DNA of 64,000 nucleotides from Lunularia cruciata (taxonomy: Eukaryota > Streptophyta > Marchantiopsida > Lunulariales > Lunulariaceae): positions 40,672,001-40,736,000 of the forward strand of contig OX419757.1 of the NCBI GenBank assembly GCA_948567375.1. Direction: 5' to 3'. A program made the translations under genes and the position numbers. Below, one piece after another: positions 49,226 through 59,814 of the stretch. Under the pieces are notes generated by a model that worked only from the letters and a program-made list of their open reading frames with translations, had not been told where the DNA came from and searched no databases. How positions within the stretch are numbered: position 1 is the stretch's first letter; every line of letters starts with the position of its first letter.

Positions 49226-49499
49226 ATTCAAGTTCAACACCAAGGTAGGAATTTTAAATTAGGTTTTCTGGCACATTTGAGTAAAACACCTAAGAATAGT
49301 CAATCTCAAGATAGGAAGTTTGTCAAGAAAGCAGCCATAAAGCAAGCTTTGAAGGAAGATAAATGCTTAGATGGGAAGTTTGTCAATGAAGCAACTATAG
49401 AGCAAGCTTTGGAAGAAAAGAAGTCTATTTTTGCGGTATGGATCAAACTGATTGCACAAGGAGAATCAAAGGAGTGTCAAGAGCCTCATCAAACAATGG

Positions 49500-50300
49500 T
49501 TGATCAAATTGTTTAAGAGTTTGTAGATGTGTTTTTGAATGATTTGCCAAAGAGATTACCCTTTGATCGTAGTATGCCCTTCAAATTTGAGTTATTGCTA
49601 GGGATTACTCTAATGAGTAGACCAATCTATTGGCTCTCACCAAAAGAGTTGGAGGAGTTGCAAACAACACTTAAAAAGTTTTTGGAGAAGAATTTTATAC
49701 AACATAGTACATCTCCTTGGGGAGCACCAATACTATTTGTTCCAAAGAAGGATGGAGAACTTTGTTTTTGTATCAAATATCATAGACTCAATAAAAAATG
49801 GTGAAGAATGCATATCCCTTGCCTCAAATTGATGACTTGCTTGATCAATTGAGTGGAGCACAATACTTCTCCAAGTTGGATCTTTACAATAGCTAAATCC
49901 CCATTGATAGGTAGGATGTGCAAAAGATTACGTTTCGCACAAGGTATGGGTATGTTGAATGGAGAGTTCTACCTTTTGGACTCACTAATGTTCCATCAAT
50001 CTTCATGGATTAGATGCTTCAAGTGTTGGAGGGACTACTAGACCGGTACATGATGGTGTTCTTGGATGAAATTTCAATCTACAACAAGATAAAGGCAAAA
50101 CAAGTAAATCATGTGCCGGAAGTCCTAAAGAAACAACATCAATGGAAGTTTTATTTCAAGTAGTCAAAGTGTACCTGTTGGTAGAAGGAAGTCACCTTCT
50201 TGGGTTACAAGATCTCATTAGAGGGGATCAAGATGGAAGAGGAGAAAGTCAAGGCCATTATTGATTGGCCAACTCCAAAGGATGCCACTGAGGTGTGAGC
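49500..50300 (+). pseudogene. reverse transcriptase relic of A5, active site altered
   Basis: The open piece 49529-49804 carries [20 protein letters not shown] and [20 protein letters not shown]. The palm follows, and the catalytic box at 50059-50070 reads FLDE, where A1 and A3 have FLDD. It ends with DWPTPKDATEV. Confidence 0.88.
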
Positions 50301-50304
50301 ATTT

Positions 50305-50880
50305 AATGGATTGGCAAGTTTTTACCGATGGTTCATCCATTATTATGTGCACGTAGCAGCACCATTGACCGACCTCTTGGGGAAAAACTCAAGCTTTCAA
50401 TGGACCGCCAAGCATGAAGAAACATTCCAAAAGCTGAAACATATGGTGCCTTCAAGACCAATTCTTCAACCCTATGATCCTCAACTACCTCATGTGGTTA
50501 ACTTTGATACTTCTAACTTTGCCATTGGAGTTGTGTTGCAGCAGGAATTCTCAGATGGATTACATCCCATTTCATTTGTGTCTCATCAGTTAAACACCAG
50601 AAAGGAATTACTATGCACAAGATCAGGAAAAACTAGCAATGATATATGCCACCAAGGTATAGAGGCATTATCTCTTGGGTAAACAAGTGATCATGAAAAC
50701 CAATCACAAACCTTTCTTGCAGACATTACATTTGGAACACATGAAGAGTTAACATCATCGATAGGAGGAGCAACTCAATTGTTTGACATCAAACTTGAGT
50801 ACAAACTAGGTCTATTCTTTATCATATTTGATACCCTATCCCAACAATCTAATTGAAGTATCTTCCTCTCATCATGGTGT
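50305..50880 (+). pseudogene. RNase H relic of A5
   Basis: The open piece 50311-50682 (123 codons) is the best preserved RNase H of family A here: FYRWFIHYYVHVAAPLTDLL, then VNFDTSNFAIGVVLQQEF and ISFVSHQLNTRKE. Frames break before the HKPLLQTLHLEH end near 50710-50740. Confidence 0.87.
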
Positions 50881-53082
50881 CGTGTTGTGGTTTGTATAGC
50901 CCCTAAAGAAGTAAATTATCATGGTTATCTCCATATTAGTGGAGTAGGTTGTATGATAGATCCCACGGATGAGTCGTTGCCATATGAGCAATCTATGTAC
51001 ATGTATGCAATTGGCCACATGGGTTACAATCTTATCTTGTTCAAGGGCTTTGATGTATATAGGTGAGGGAGAGTGGAGAGACGGGAGGTGTTTGAGTTAA
51101 GGAGTCTCAAGAGGAAGGAGGATGTTGGGAGTGAGAGTTGTGGCAAAACGCAAGTGGTAGAGCATTAGAGGTAGCATTTGAGCATGAGATGTCCCATGCT
51201 CCTGATCTGCCACTCTTGAATTGTTTTCTCATCAAGCTTTAGATTTTACACCGTGATGGATTACAAGACTAGATGGTGACACACTTTGGAGTGACATTCA
51301 TGGAATCAATGATAGAAAACTCGGATCCTATTGTCTTTCCAGTACTTACTTATGAGCAAGTATGAGATGTAACTATTTATGTGCTCTTAAAGATTGAGGA
51401 CAACTAAATTTTTCTCATGAGCATCAAGGTGGACTTGTGGGGTCCATTTGTCACAGAGTGAAGAGACTAAATTACAAACTTGTAAGAGATTGGGTCCCAA
51501 GTAGAGAAGTTTGGAGTTTTTCAACATTTGAAGGAGTTCAAGGAGGGCATTTGAGGAGTGGAGACCATGGTTGGAGAGACAAGCTGACAGAATACAATAT
51601 GGAGACTGAAATCAAACTATTTGAGTAGATTCTAGGAGGGATATCATCAAGAGGGAGTATAATTCATACCCAAGAGCACAAAGTAGGCAATTGGGAGAGC
51701 TTTTTGAAACATTTTTATTATCTGTTAGTGGTGTTGGAGAGTAGACAACTATTTTATAGTGTTGAGCTCAATAAATTCTAGTTTTGGGTTAATCTTGAAT
51801 CATATTTGGTTGATTGCAGTTGGTGCTTTTGGGATGTAAGGTGTTGGAGAAGAGTTGGTGATCAGGTTTGGAGTTTTGATCACTCCCTAGGTTATGGTTT
51901 GAGTCACCTTATGAAAATCTCCAATTTTTTTTGTGGTTAGCTGTTTCACCTCTATGAAAAGGTTTTATGTGAAGTCCTCAAAAGGAGAATTCAAGGTCTT
52001 GGATCAAGTATTCTTGGGTCTGTAGAGCTCACAAGTTAGCACAGCTCAAGAATTGATCCATATCTAGGGATTGGAGTTGGATTAGGCCATCAAACTCTGT
52101 ATAGGGTTAGAAAAGTGCACAATCAGCTACTACATAAAATTTGGTTGGCTTTGGGTCCATGGAGAGTGAGAGTTGATGCAATAATTGTTATTAAAATATT
52201 GTCATAAGCTCGGTAGAGCAATTCTATCTTCAATCATGAATGACTGGCAATTCTCTTATTTTTTGATTGTGATAGAGAATTGAAGACTTCTAGAGTGCTT
52301 GTGATGATCAAGTGTACCTTTGATTCAGAAATTTGGGAAAATTTTGCCAAGAACCAGGAGCAAACCCTAAACTAAGGATTTAAAAATGAGAGTAAAAGTT
52401 ATAAAAATTGACCAAGTTTGAGAGCTTGTCAAAGGAGCTATCATGATCAGATTTTAGAGTATTCACATAATTCTATTGAATTCAAGACCATTTGAATCCA
52501 ATTTACACACAAAAGGTTATGTCTATATGAGTTTTGTAGACTTTTCCCCATCAAAAAGACATAGAAGTTCCCCACTTGGATTAGAAGTTGGTTGAAATCT
52601 GAAGAAAAAATTGGAGGAGACTTGGATTACAGGTTGAAATTAGATTGATAAAAAAGCAAGAAGGCTTGAAAGCTCTTTTCTAACAAAAATGACAGAGTTA
52701 TTGTCAAATTCTTGTGATCGGGTCCTCTCTATGCTTGCATGCTTGCATGCTTGTTTGGATGCCCAGTTGGCTTGGATTGGTGTGATGGAGTTGTGCTTAG
52801 GTTCCTTCATTCTACGTGAGTTGTGTGTTTCTCCTTGGTAATGTTGGAAGTGATGACCAATAGACCATGAGTGCATGTTGTGATGACAGGTTAGGTTGCT
52901 CGCTACTTCACTGCCCGGTAGAAGGAATCAGAGTGGAGGGTTCTACTAGCTGGATACCAGAGGCACTCAGATCAGTAGAGAGAATTCTATGCATAACCTC
53001 TGATCCATAAGCTTCACAGCTAGACACTCTATTTGTTCCTAAAGAGAGAAAGGCAAAGTACAACAACAACAACCATTATAAC
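50881..53082. mobile_element. ~2.2-kb insert in A5 between RNase H and integrase
   Basis: A3 and A1 are continuous here, so this is foreign DNA. The 5-mer GGTGT occurs on both sides (50876-50880 and 53083-53087) and may be a target duplication, though alternative borders (TGGT…ACCA) are possible. The part at 52840-52905 resembles the family B leader at 56645-56710 (GATGACC…TAGACC…TGTTGTGATG…AGGTTA). The insert may thus be a truncated relative of family B. No domain recognised inside. Confidence 0.5.
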
Positions 53083-53089
53083 GGTGTCA

Positions 53090-54830
53090 ATCAACTCCAA
53101 TGTCCAAAATGAGTTTAGGTCAGCTCTACAACAAGATCCCTTTTTTCAGATGGTACATGGTCATCTTGCAACATAGAACAAGGAGTAAAACACCTTCTCC
53201 TTCAAGGAAGGCCTTCTATTTCATGAGGATCAGATATATGTTTCAACCAAGTGTGATCTCCAACTTGTGTGCCTCCAAGAAGCCCATGACTTATCAATCA
53301 TTGGTCACATGGGTGTGGACAAGACCTTGGGTACACTCCAATGCCAATGGTGGTGGCCCAACATGGCATGAGATGTGCAAGAGTTTGTCCAATCTTGTGA
53401 GAGCTATCAATGCTACAAGGCCAATGACTAGAAATTGATGTAATACTCCGAGGACAAGAGAAGAGAGAAAACACAGATTGCACACTCAAACAATCGATGC
53501 CCCAAGGAAGCAACTTCTCTTTATTATATAGACAAAGAGGATCTCCTCCAAGGAAGCTCCACCATAGGATTAGGGACACAGATAGGTGACATGTCAGCAA
53601 GCTCCACCCTTGGATTACTTACTTGGATGGGTGACATGTCTTGTCTAGGTCCTATCTGGTTGGTCAAACAAGCTTTGACTGGAGAGAATCTTTTAGGGAA
53701 TCTTCCTATAGGAATCTCAGAATCATCTGAGTAAGGTACCATTGGAAAGCTCTCGATGAGACAAAGCAAGGGGGAATGAAGGCCAACCATTTTTCCATTG
53801 GGGGGGAATCTACACATTTTCGAGGCCTAATTCATCCGTTTAGACCTCCAAAATCGCCTTCAAAGATTTCAAGCATATTTTGGTTTCTACTCTATTAGTA
53901 GAAGTCCCCTTTTGGTGATACCTCTTTCTGATCTGTTTAGGCCATCATGTGTAACATCCTTCTAGATGTTACCAAACCAATTCTCACCTTTAAATCATAT
54001 GTCTAGCTATTGGTTCTAAGGTTCTCAAGTCTATTTCGGTTTCTGCCCCATTGGCAAAAGTACTCTTTTGGTGATACTTCTATCTTATCTATTTTGACCA
54101 TCATGTATAACATCATTCTAGATGTTACCAAACCAAATTTCACATCTAGATCATATGGCTAGCTCTTGGTATTACAATTGAGTGGACTCCTTCAACCACT
54201 CCACATTCCATCTACTTGATGGGAACACATGAGCTTTGATCTCATCACGTCCTTGCCCAAGATAAAGCAAGGCCACACAATGATTATGGTGTTTGTGGAT
54301 AAGCTTAGTAAGAAAATCCATTTGCTACCAACCTTTGATACCGTGGATGCTCCAACATTGGCATACATCTACTTTGACATTATCTTCAAGCATCATGGAA
54401 TGCCTCATGTTCTCATCTCTGACCATGATCCTTGATTCACTAGGAAATTTTGGCAAGCACTCTTCCAAATACTCAGCACCAAGCTTGCTTTGTCCACGGC
54501 CTATCATCCTCAAACTGATGGACAAACTAAACGTGCAAATTGCACCTTGGAAGATATGTTTCATGTCTTCATCAACATTCACAATACCAATTGGAATGAA
54601 TTTCTTGTGCCTACGGAGTTTGCATACAATAATTCCAAATAGGCAAACACCAAATTCTATCCTTTCTTCCTCAATTTTGGCCAAGATCTACTTGTTCTTG
54701 ATTCCCTTCTTGCTCCTCCTCCATCTTATATCCCTCATACTTCCACCTCTTGACCACCATATCCAAATCCTTCCAACATGTCAAATCTCATCTCCTTGTT
54801 GCTTAAAATCAACAAAAAAAATATGTTGAC
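53090..54830 (+). pseudogene. integrase relic of A5, split by a family C solo LTR
   Basis: Zinc-binding half at 53230-53438 (ending at the CYKAND region). After the solo LTR the core resumes at 54177, with LITSLPKIKQGHTMIMVFVD and DAPTLAYIYFDIIFKHHGMP in the open piece 54229-54435. Other frames to 54829 carry the rest. HHCC and core motifs are partly preserved. The frame is broken. Confidence 0.85.
53439..54176 (-). repeat. solo LTR of family C (copy C2), perfect target duplication
   Basis: Reverse complement of C1 at 48140-48888: starts TGTAATACTCC and ends TTGGTATTACA, 738 bp. The flanking 5-mers are identical, ATTGA at 53434-53438 and 54177-54181. Removing the LTR and one ATTGA restores continuity with A3. 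No internal retroelement sequence remains, as expected after LTR-LTR recombination. Confidence 0.88.
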
Positions 54831-55075
54831 CACCATCATTATGATCTCACCTTTCAAGTTGGTGATAAGGTCACGCTCTCTTCTAGTAACATATCCCTCC
54901 CACTTGATACCTAAGTTTGTAAACTCACCCCAAATTGGATAGGACCTTTGATGTCACCCAAATCATCTTACTTGTTGCTTATCAACTTGCCTTACCTTGT
55001 CATATGCACATCAACTCTGTCTTTCCCGTTTCCAAGTTGAAACCCTTTGTTCCTAACCCATCTTCTTTTTCCTAT
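54831..55075 (+). pseudogene. integrase tail of A5 up to the truncation
   Basis: Reads LPLDTxV-type and FDVTQIILLVAYQLALPCHM text, as in A1 and A3, then the linker PFVPNPSSF. It is cut before the chromodomain. TCATG at 55075-55079 is shared by the two parents at the joint with the family B LTR. Confidence 0.78.
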
Positions 55076-56451
55076 CATGCAATTTGTAGTGTCACATCTA
55101 GATTGCTTGGACACTAGAGTTGTAGTGATAGTAGTTAGAGTTATTTCAGTTGTTTCTCAAAGACTATTTTCTAACGGTCAGATTTTGTGTTGGGGTACTG
55201 ACTTCACGGTGGAGCCCATCGTCACTTTGCACTATTTGCACCATCGAGTGTGCCATCAATAAGACCATTAGGGTTTTAGACCTAGCTTGAGTCCAGGGGT
55301 ATACTTTCAAAGTGCATCTCCATAGAGTTCACTTCTTTGATGTTGAGCCTTTGAGTTCTTGGCTATTGTAAAAGACCAAATCCGAGGAGAGAAATAGGAG
55401 AATGGAAATTTACATTGGGACACTTGAATGAGGGAAAATTCCGAATGCCTAGCATGAGCTTTGGCTTTGGTATTTATAGTTAGCATACAAGGCCATTGAG
55501 AAGCTTCTCAAGAAGCTTCTTCAAGCCGCTTTCTTAGAATGCAAGCCAAGTTAAGTAGGAAGCTTCTCAAGGAGCTTTCTTCTAGAAGCCACCTACTTGG
55601 CGTGCAAGCTAAGCTAGTTGGAAGCTTCTAGAAGCTACTTACTTGAGATGCAAGCTAAGCTAGCCGCAAAGCTTCCCGAGAAGCTTCCTAGATACTTTTG
55701 GAATATTCTAGGCTAATTTGTCTTATGTGCTACTACGTGAGCCCAACTAACTTTGTTGCTAAACTCCATATTGTTACAACTATGGTGGACAGAGGCTGGC
55801 GAGCATCACCTAGATTCTCTTAGCTAGAGTGGGTGTGGCTTGACTGTAATCAATGCACAATTGTTGGTAATTTATAGAGTGACAAATCAAGTACTGATAT
55901 GAGTTGGGTGGATTCAAGAGTTGTAAACAATCTGATTACATCAAAGAAGTGAGTCAGAAGGAAATTTGGTGCATGAATTGCAAGTGTTGGTGGTATCTCC
56001 AAGCTTGGTGGATTATGGTGTCTCGATCAAGTAGTTCAGATTTCCTTGAGAGAGTGTGTGTATGGAAGCGTTAGCAACATTTGGAGCCAAGGAAGAAGCA
56101 ATTTTCAAGTGGTAGTTGTGATTTTGAGCTCAAGACCAATTTGTTATGAGTTGAGCTCAAAAACTAAAATTGAAGGTGGAGTTGGGAGCAGATCCTCGTG
56201 AATTGAAGATAGGATGAAACCCATTTTTCCAATTTGGCTTGAGTGAAGAGTTAGTTGAGGATTTAGTGATCAACCATTTTTAGGGATTTATGTTAGATTT
56301 ATGTCAAATTTTACATCAAATTTACATCAGATTTTACTTCAGATTTTGTGAAGGAGTTACGTCAAATTTTGGCAAGAAGAACTTGAATTCGATCCTCGAT
56401 GATCCTCGTAGCTCCGGAAGTAGACGAATACTCCAATTATGTCAAATGCCA
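55075..56451 (+). repeat. 5' LTR of B2 (truncated at its start) and PBS
   Basis: Matches the minus-oriented family B LTR at 11843-12647 and the B1 3' LTR. Ends at CCA (56451), two bases before TGGTAGCAGAGT (56454-56465), a 10 of 12 match to the initiator-Met PBS. It is interrupted by the solo LTR A6 at 55367-55778. Length without A6 is about 965 bp. Confidence 0.75.
55367..55778 (-). repeat. antisense solo LTR of family A (A6) inside the B2 LTR
   Basis: 412 bp from TGTAAAAGACC to ATATTGTTACA, the reverse complement of the family A LTR, with inverted TATAAATA-type box and AGCTT repeats. The flanks GCTAT (55362-55366) and ACTAT (55779-55783) differ at one base and fit a 5-bp duplication. The uninterrupted LTR elsewhere reads TTGGCTATGGTGGA. 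Confidence 0.88.
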
Positions 56452-56772
56452 AATGGTAGCAGAGTTAGTCTTGTGTTGATTTATGAGATGGAGAGTTTTT
56501 GTTTGGCATTCTTGCGGTTGGACTCCCTCCATTCTTTGTTTCATGTTTGTGTGAGGTGCCCTGAATTTTGAGCGTTGGTGCTTTGGTGTGCTCTCGATAG
56601 TGAGGCTGGAATGATGACTAGTCAGACTATCTTTGTTTCTCTCCGGTGAGGCAAGAAATGATGACCTGTAGACCGTGACAATGCGTGTTGTGATGGTAGG
56701 TTACAGGTCGCACTTGCCTCCAATGTAATTGTCTTGGTTAGAGTTACATTAGTGGAGAATGTTCTGTTAGTT

Positions 56773-56907
56773 TTGGCACTTGGTGGTGCTCGGTTGGTAT
56801 TGGCACTTGGTGGTGCTTGGTTGGTGTTGGCACTTGGTGGTGCTTGGTTGGTGTTGGCACTTGGTGGTGCTTGGTTAGTGTTGGCACTTGGTGGGGTACT
56901 TGTTGTT
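56773..56907 (+). repeat. 27-bp minisatellite, five units, in the B2 leader
   Basis: Units start at 56773, 56800, 56827, 56854 and 56881, each TTGGCACTTGGTGGTGCTTGG plus TTGGTG. The length is a multiple of three, so the open frame 56734-57021 reads LVLALGGAW repeats. The frame has a start and hydrophobic repeats, but no evidence that it is translated. Confidence 0.93.
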
Positions 56908-57009
56908 GCAATTTGCGGTTACTTTGTCACGACAGAGTTCTTTGGGGGTTCCAAAGAAGATAGCCCTGTAGTACACAAAGGGTTTACTCGGAGTGGCGCT
57001 CAATATCAG

Positions 57010-58720
57010 CTTGTATCTTAGGTCCAAGTGAGGGAGGAGATTAACTCTGAGTTGGAGTTTGACACAAGAGTTGAACCAATTGAGAGTGCACTTGTCATGT
57101 TTACACCGTTGTTGTGGGACATGGACAAGATCTCTAGGACCTCCAAAGGCCCTAGGCGTTACTTTGGTACAATGGGTACCATTGAGTTGGATGACTTCAT
57201 CTAGGAGTTTGCTAGTTGGTGTGATTTGCAACAAATGCGGAACCCAACTTTGTTCACACCTTTTATGGCATGAAAGGGGTTGTTTCAGCATTTGGAAGGT
57301 CTGCCGATGGATGACTACCATGAGTTCAAGAGAGCTCATTTGGAAGAGATTGAGTTATGGAGACAATATTGGTCTCCAAATTATATCTCTATCACTTCAA
57401 GCTCAATTGCTAGGAGTAGATCGGCTGTACCCATGAGTTTTAGCTCAAGTAGTGTTGGTGGAGCTAGTAGAGGTGCACTAGCTAGAGATAGTGTCACCAC
57501 GAGTGGAGGCACCACTACAAGAGGTGATGTGGTACCAAGTTTTAACCCCATGGTGGAGTTCTTCCAATGTTTGAGGTGAACTATCTAAGAGTGCGGATTG
57601 ACAAGCAAAGAAGTTTACAGGAGTTACAAAAAAAACCTGGAGAGAGCCTACACGAGGCACACACTTGCATGAGGTGGCTGATCAGTTTCACTTAGGGAGT
57701 TACTGAGGCCCATGCAGTCCAATTTTGGTACGGAATACTGGACAGGGAATTGCAACATAGAGTTCGTGATGCTACATTATTATAGGCTACTTCGCCTACT
57801 TTGGCAGTGGTCTTTGGTTTGGCTAAGCGTATTGAGCTCAACATGGTGGAGGAGAGAGTGGTGACATCTAGATTTGGTAGGGAGACCTCATCCACAACTG
57901 TTACTTTAGAAAGCAGTAGAGTGCACCACGCCTAGTTGGTTTTTGAGGGCAAGGTGGACAGCCTAGATCCTATGGAGCGAGTGGAGGGCTTAGTGGAGTT
58001 AGACCCTTACCTTCATTTTCTGGTCAGTAGCAACCAATGAGTAGTGGTGTTGCTTGTTGGACTTGTGGTGGACCTCACAATCGAAGAAAGTATACTCAGG
58101 GTAGTGGACCTGATACCTCGGGTGCATCACAACCAACACAAAGGCAGTGTGAGCATTACCACAGATTTGGTCACACTAGTGACCGGTGCTTTGACCTACA
58201 CTCGGAGTTATGGAGTGGTAGGGCTGCTATGGCAGGTAGTAGAGGAGCTCCAATTCATGGAGGATGAGGTAGTAGAGGATCTACACCTAGTAGGGGTGCA
58301 ATACCTGCCCTTACTTTTAATATAGCTATGGCTACTCAGATTGAGTAGTTGGAGCAGAGATTGGCTAGTATGACCATTGCTCAGAGGAGATCAGATTTGG
58401 GTGCTGAGGTTTCCACCTCATATGTTGGTGATATAGATGCTTTGGACTTCATGTGCGGAGCTACACAGGTGGATGCATCTACAACAGTGACTAGGAGTGC
58501 AGTACGTGCTCCAGAGCCTAGAGGAGCATCAGTGGAGTTGGACCTACAAAGAGGAGAGGTTGGGAGACAGGTCAGACTTCCCCAGTCTTTCACACTATCT
58601 AAGGCATTGCAGATAACATCCATGGCTCCTAGACGTCCCAATGCAGGTGTGGTAGGTGGTGATAGAATGCATGATGGACTACTTGCTAGTCAGCATACCT
58701 ACTACTACACAGATTGAATC
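57010..58720 (+). pseudogene. gag relic of B2
   Basis: The N-terminal part near 57020-57240 reads EEINSELEFDTRV and LLWDMDKI. A capsid-like part at 57280-57579 contains LEGLPMDDYHEFKRAHLEEI and ends NPMVEFFQCLR. Two knuckle-like blocks lie in 58037-58267: CWTCGGPHNRRKY and CEHYHRFGHTSDRC, both with one Cys replaced by Tyr. A 122-codon open piece at 58349-58717 follows. Gag identity comes from position and the knuckles. Confidence 0.75.
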
Positions 58721-58799
58721 TAGCATGATGTTGGGAGTGACTCAGCTGATTATGAGGTGTCCTTTGTTTTTGGCCAGTGATATGTTTACATTGGGAGTT

Positions 58800-59480
58800 G
58801 ACCCAACCTTAGTGTGCTTTGGTTGGCTACCACACTGTGTGAGAGTAGGGATGATGCTGTTCCTACTACTAGAGCAAAGGTGGTTGATAGTGGAGCTAAC
58901 TTGGTTGAGGAGCATGGGATCCATTCAGCGACAAGTGGTTTATGGCAAACAACAACAACTAGACTGGAGGAGTTGCCAACTAGACCAGCCTTTGAGAGAG
59001 CACAATTCATACCTGGTGTAGTCCTATTGGATAACCAGAGGGGTATTTTCTGTTTGGTGGGACCTTTAGGGAAGATCTATACACCATAGAGAGTCTTGTT
59101 AGACTCTGGTGCGTAGCCTCTTATGTTGGGGAAGGTTGCAGTTGTCGGTCTTGAGTTACGGAAGACCGATGTAGAGAGATGACTATTTCAAATCCAAACA
59201 TCTCTAGGTGGTGGTTCGACATAGTACATCACATGTGGGGAGCTTGTTATCTAGGTTCAGCCTGGTCATCCAACTGATAGCTCAATGGTGAGAGCTCAGG
59301 CTATTGTGACAATAGCTGAGTCATATGATGTGCTAGTTGGAGGAGATGTGTTATACCCCATGGGTTTCAACATTGACTATTGGGAAGAGACAACCTCCTA
59401 TAGACCAGGTTGGCAGTCTGGTGAGGGACGGGTATGTTGCTTACCAGTATGCTTTAGTAGTGGTAGTCTTAGCTGACTAC
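58800..59480 (+). pseudogene. retropepsin relic of B2
   Basis: VLLDSGA at about 59093-59113 is the aspartic protease active site, followed at once by a TAG. Before it lies FCLVGPLGKIYTP in 58814-59089. The open piece 59285-59476 contains YDVLVGGDVLYPMGFNIDYW, the second structural half. Would process gag-pol in a live copy. Confidence 0.8.
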
Positions 59481-59499
59481 TAGTGGTCCGAGACCATGG

Positions 59500-59814
59500 C
59501 AACTTCAGTTTTAGCTTTCAGTGGTGCAGTTACTTGGCCTGGTGACTTGTTGGAGGGAAACGCCCATGCAGAGGATACTCCAATACTAGAAGAGATCACT
59601 TGGATTTGGAGTACAAGTGGGATTGTTCAATCCACCTTTATTGTTCCATTGTGGAGTGCAGAGGAGGTGTTGTAGCAACATGCAAATTAGTTGATGCAGC
59701 AGGCTTGGAGTGGAGCCTTCGTACCATCAAGAGATGAGTGTGAGGATGAGCCTCCAGAGTCGATTAGTTTGACACTTCTAGATACCACACTCATTGCTTG
59801 GCAATATCCAACAG
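59500..59814 (+). pseudogene. acidic linker between protease and methyltransferase in B2
   Basis: Frames read LAFSGAVTWPGDLLEG, DTPILEEITWIWSTSG and, later, DECEDEPPESISLTLLD. The same text is found in B1 at 5503-5790. No domain recognised. It could be the N-terminal extension of the methyltransferase. Confidence 0.45.

Larger units (their letters stand above)
46556..55075 (+). mobile_element. family A copy A5, with three later insertions and a lost 3' end
   Basis: A 5' LTR, gag, protease, RT, RNase H and integrase follow in family A order, but the element is spread over 8.5 kb. Family C solo LTRs interrupt it at 48140-48888 and 53439-54176, and a 2.2-kb insert at about 50881-53082. It ends in the linker before the chromodomain at about 55075, joined to a family B LTR. 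The 3' LTR is absent. Confidence 0.88.

Noticed and set aside
54229-54435. Intact integrase gene in A5
   Set aside because: Only a 68-codon open piece of the core; the domain is split by a solo LTR and by stops on both sides.
56734-57021. 95-codon frame with LALGGAW repeats as a real membrane protein
   Set aside because: Explained by a minisatellite whose unit is a multiple of three. Kept only as a repeat and a finding.
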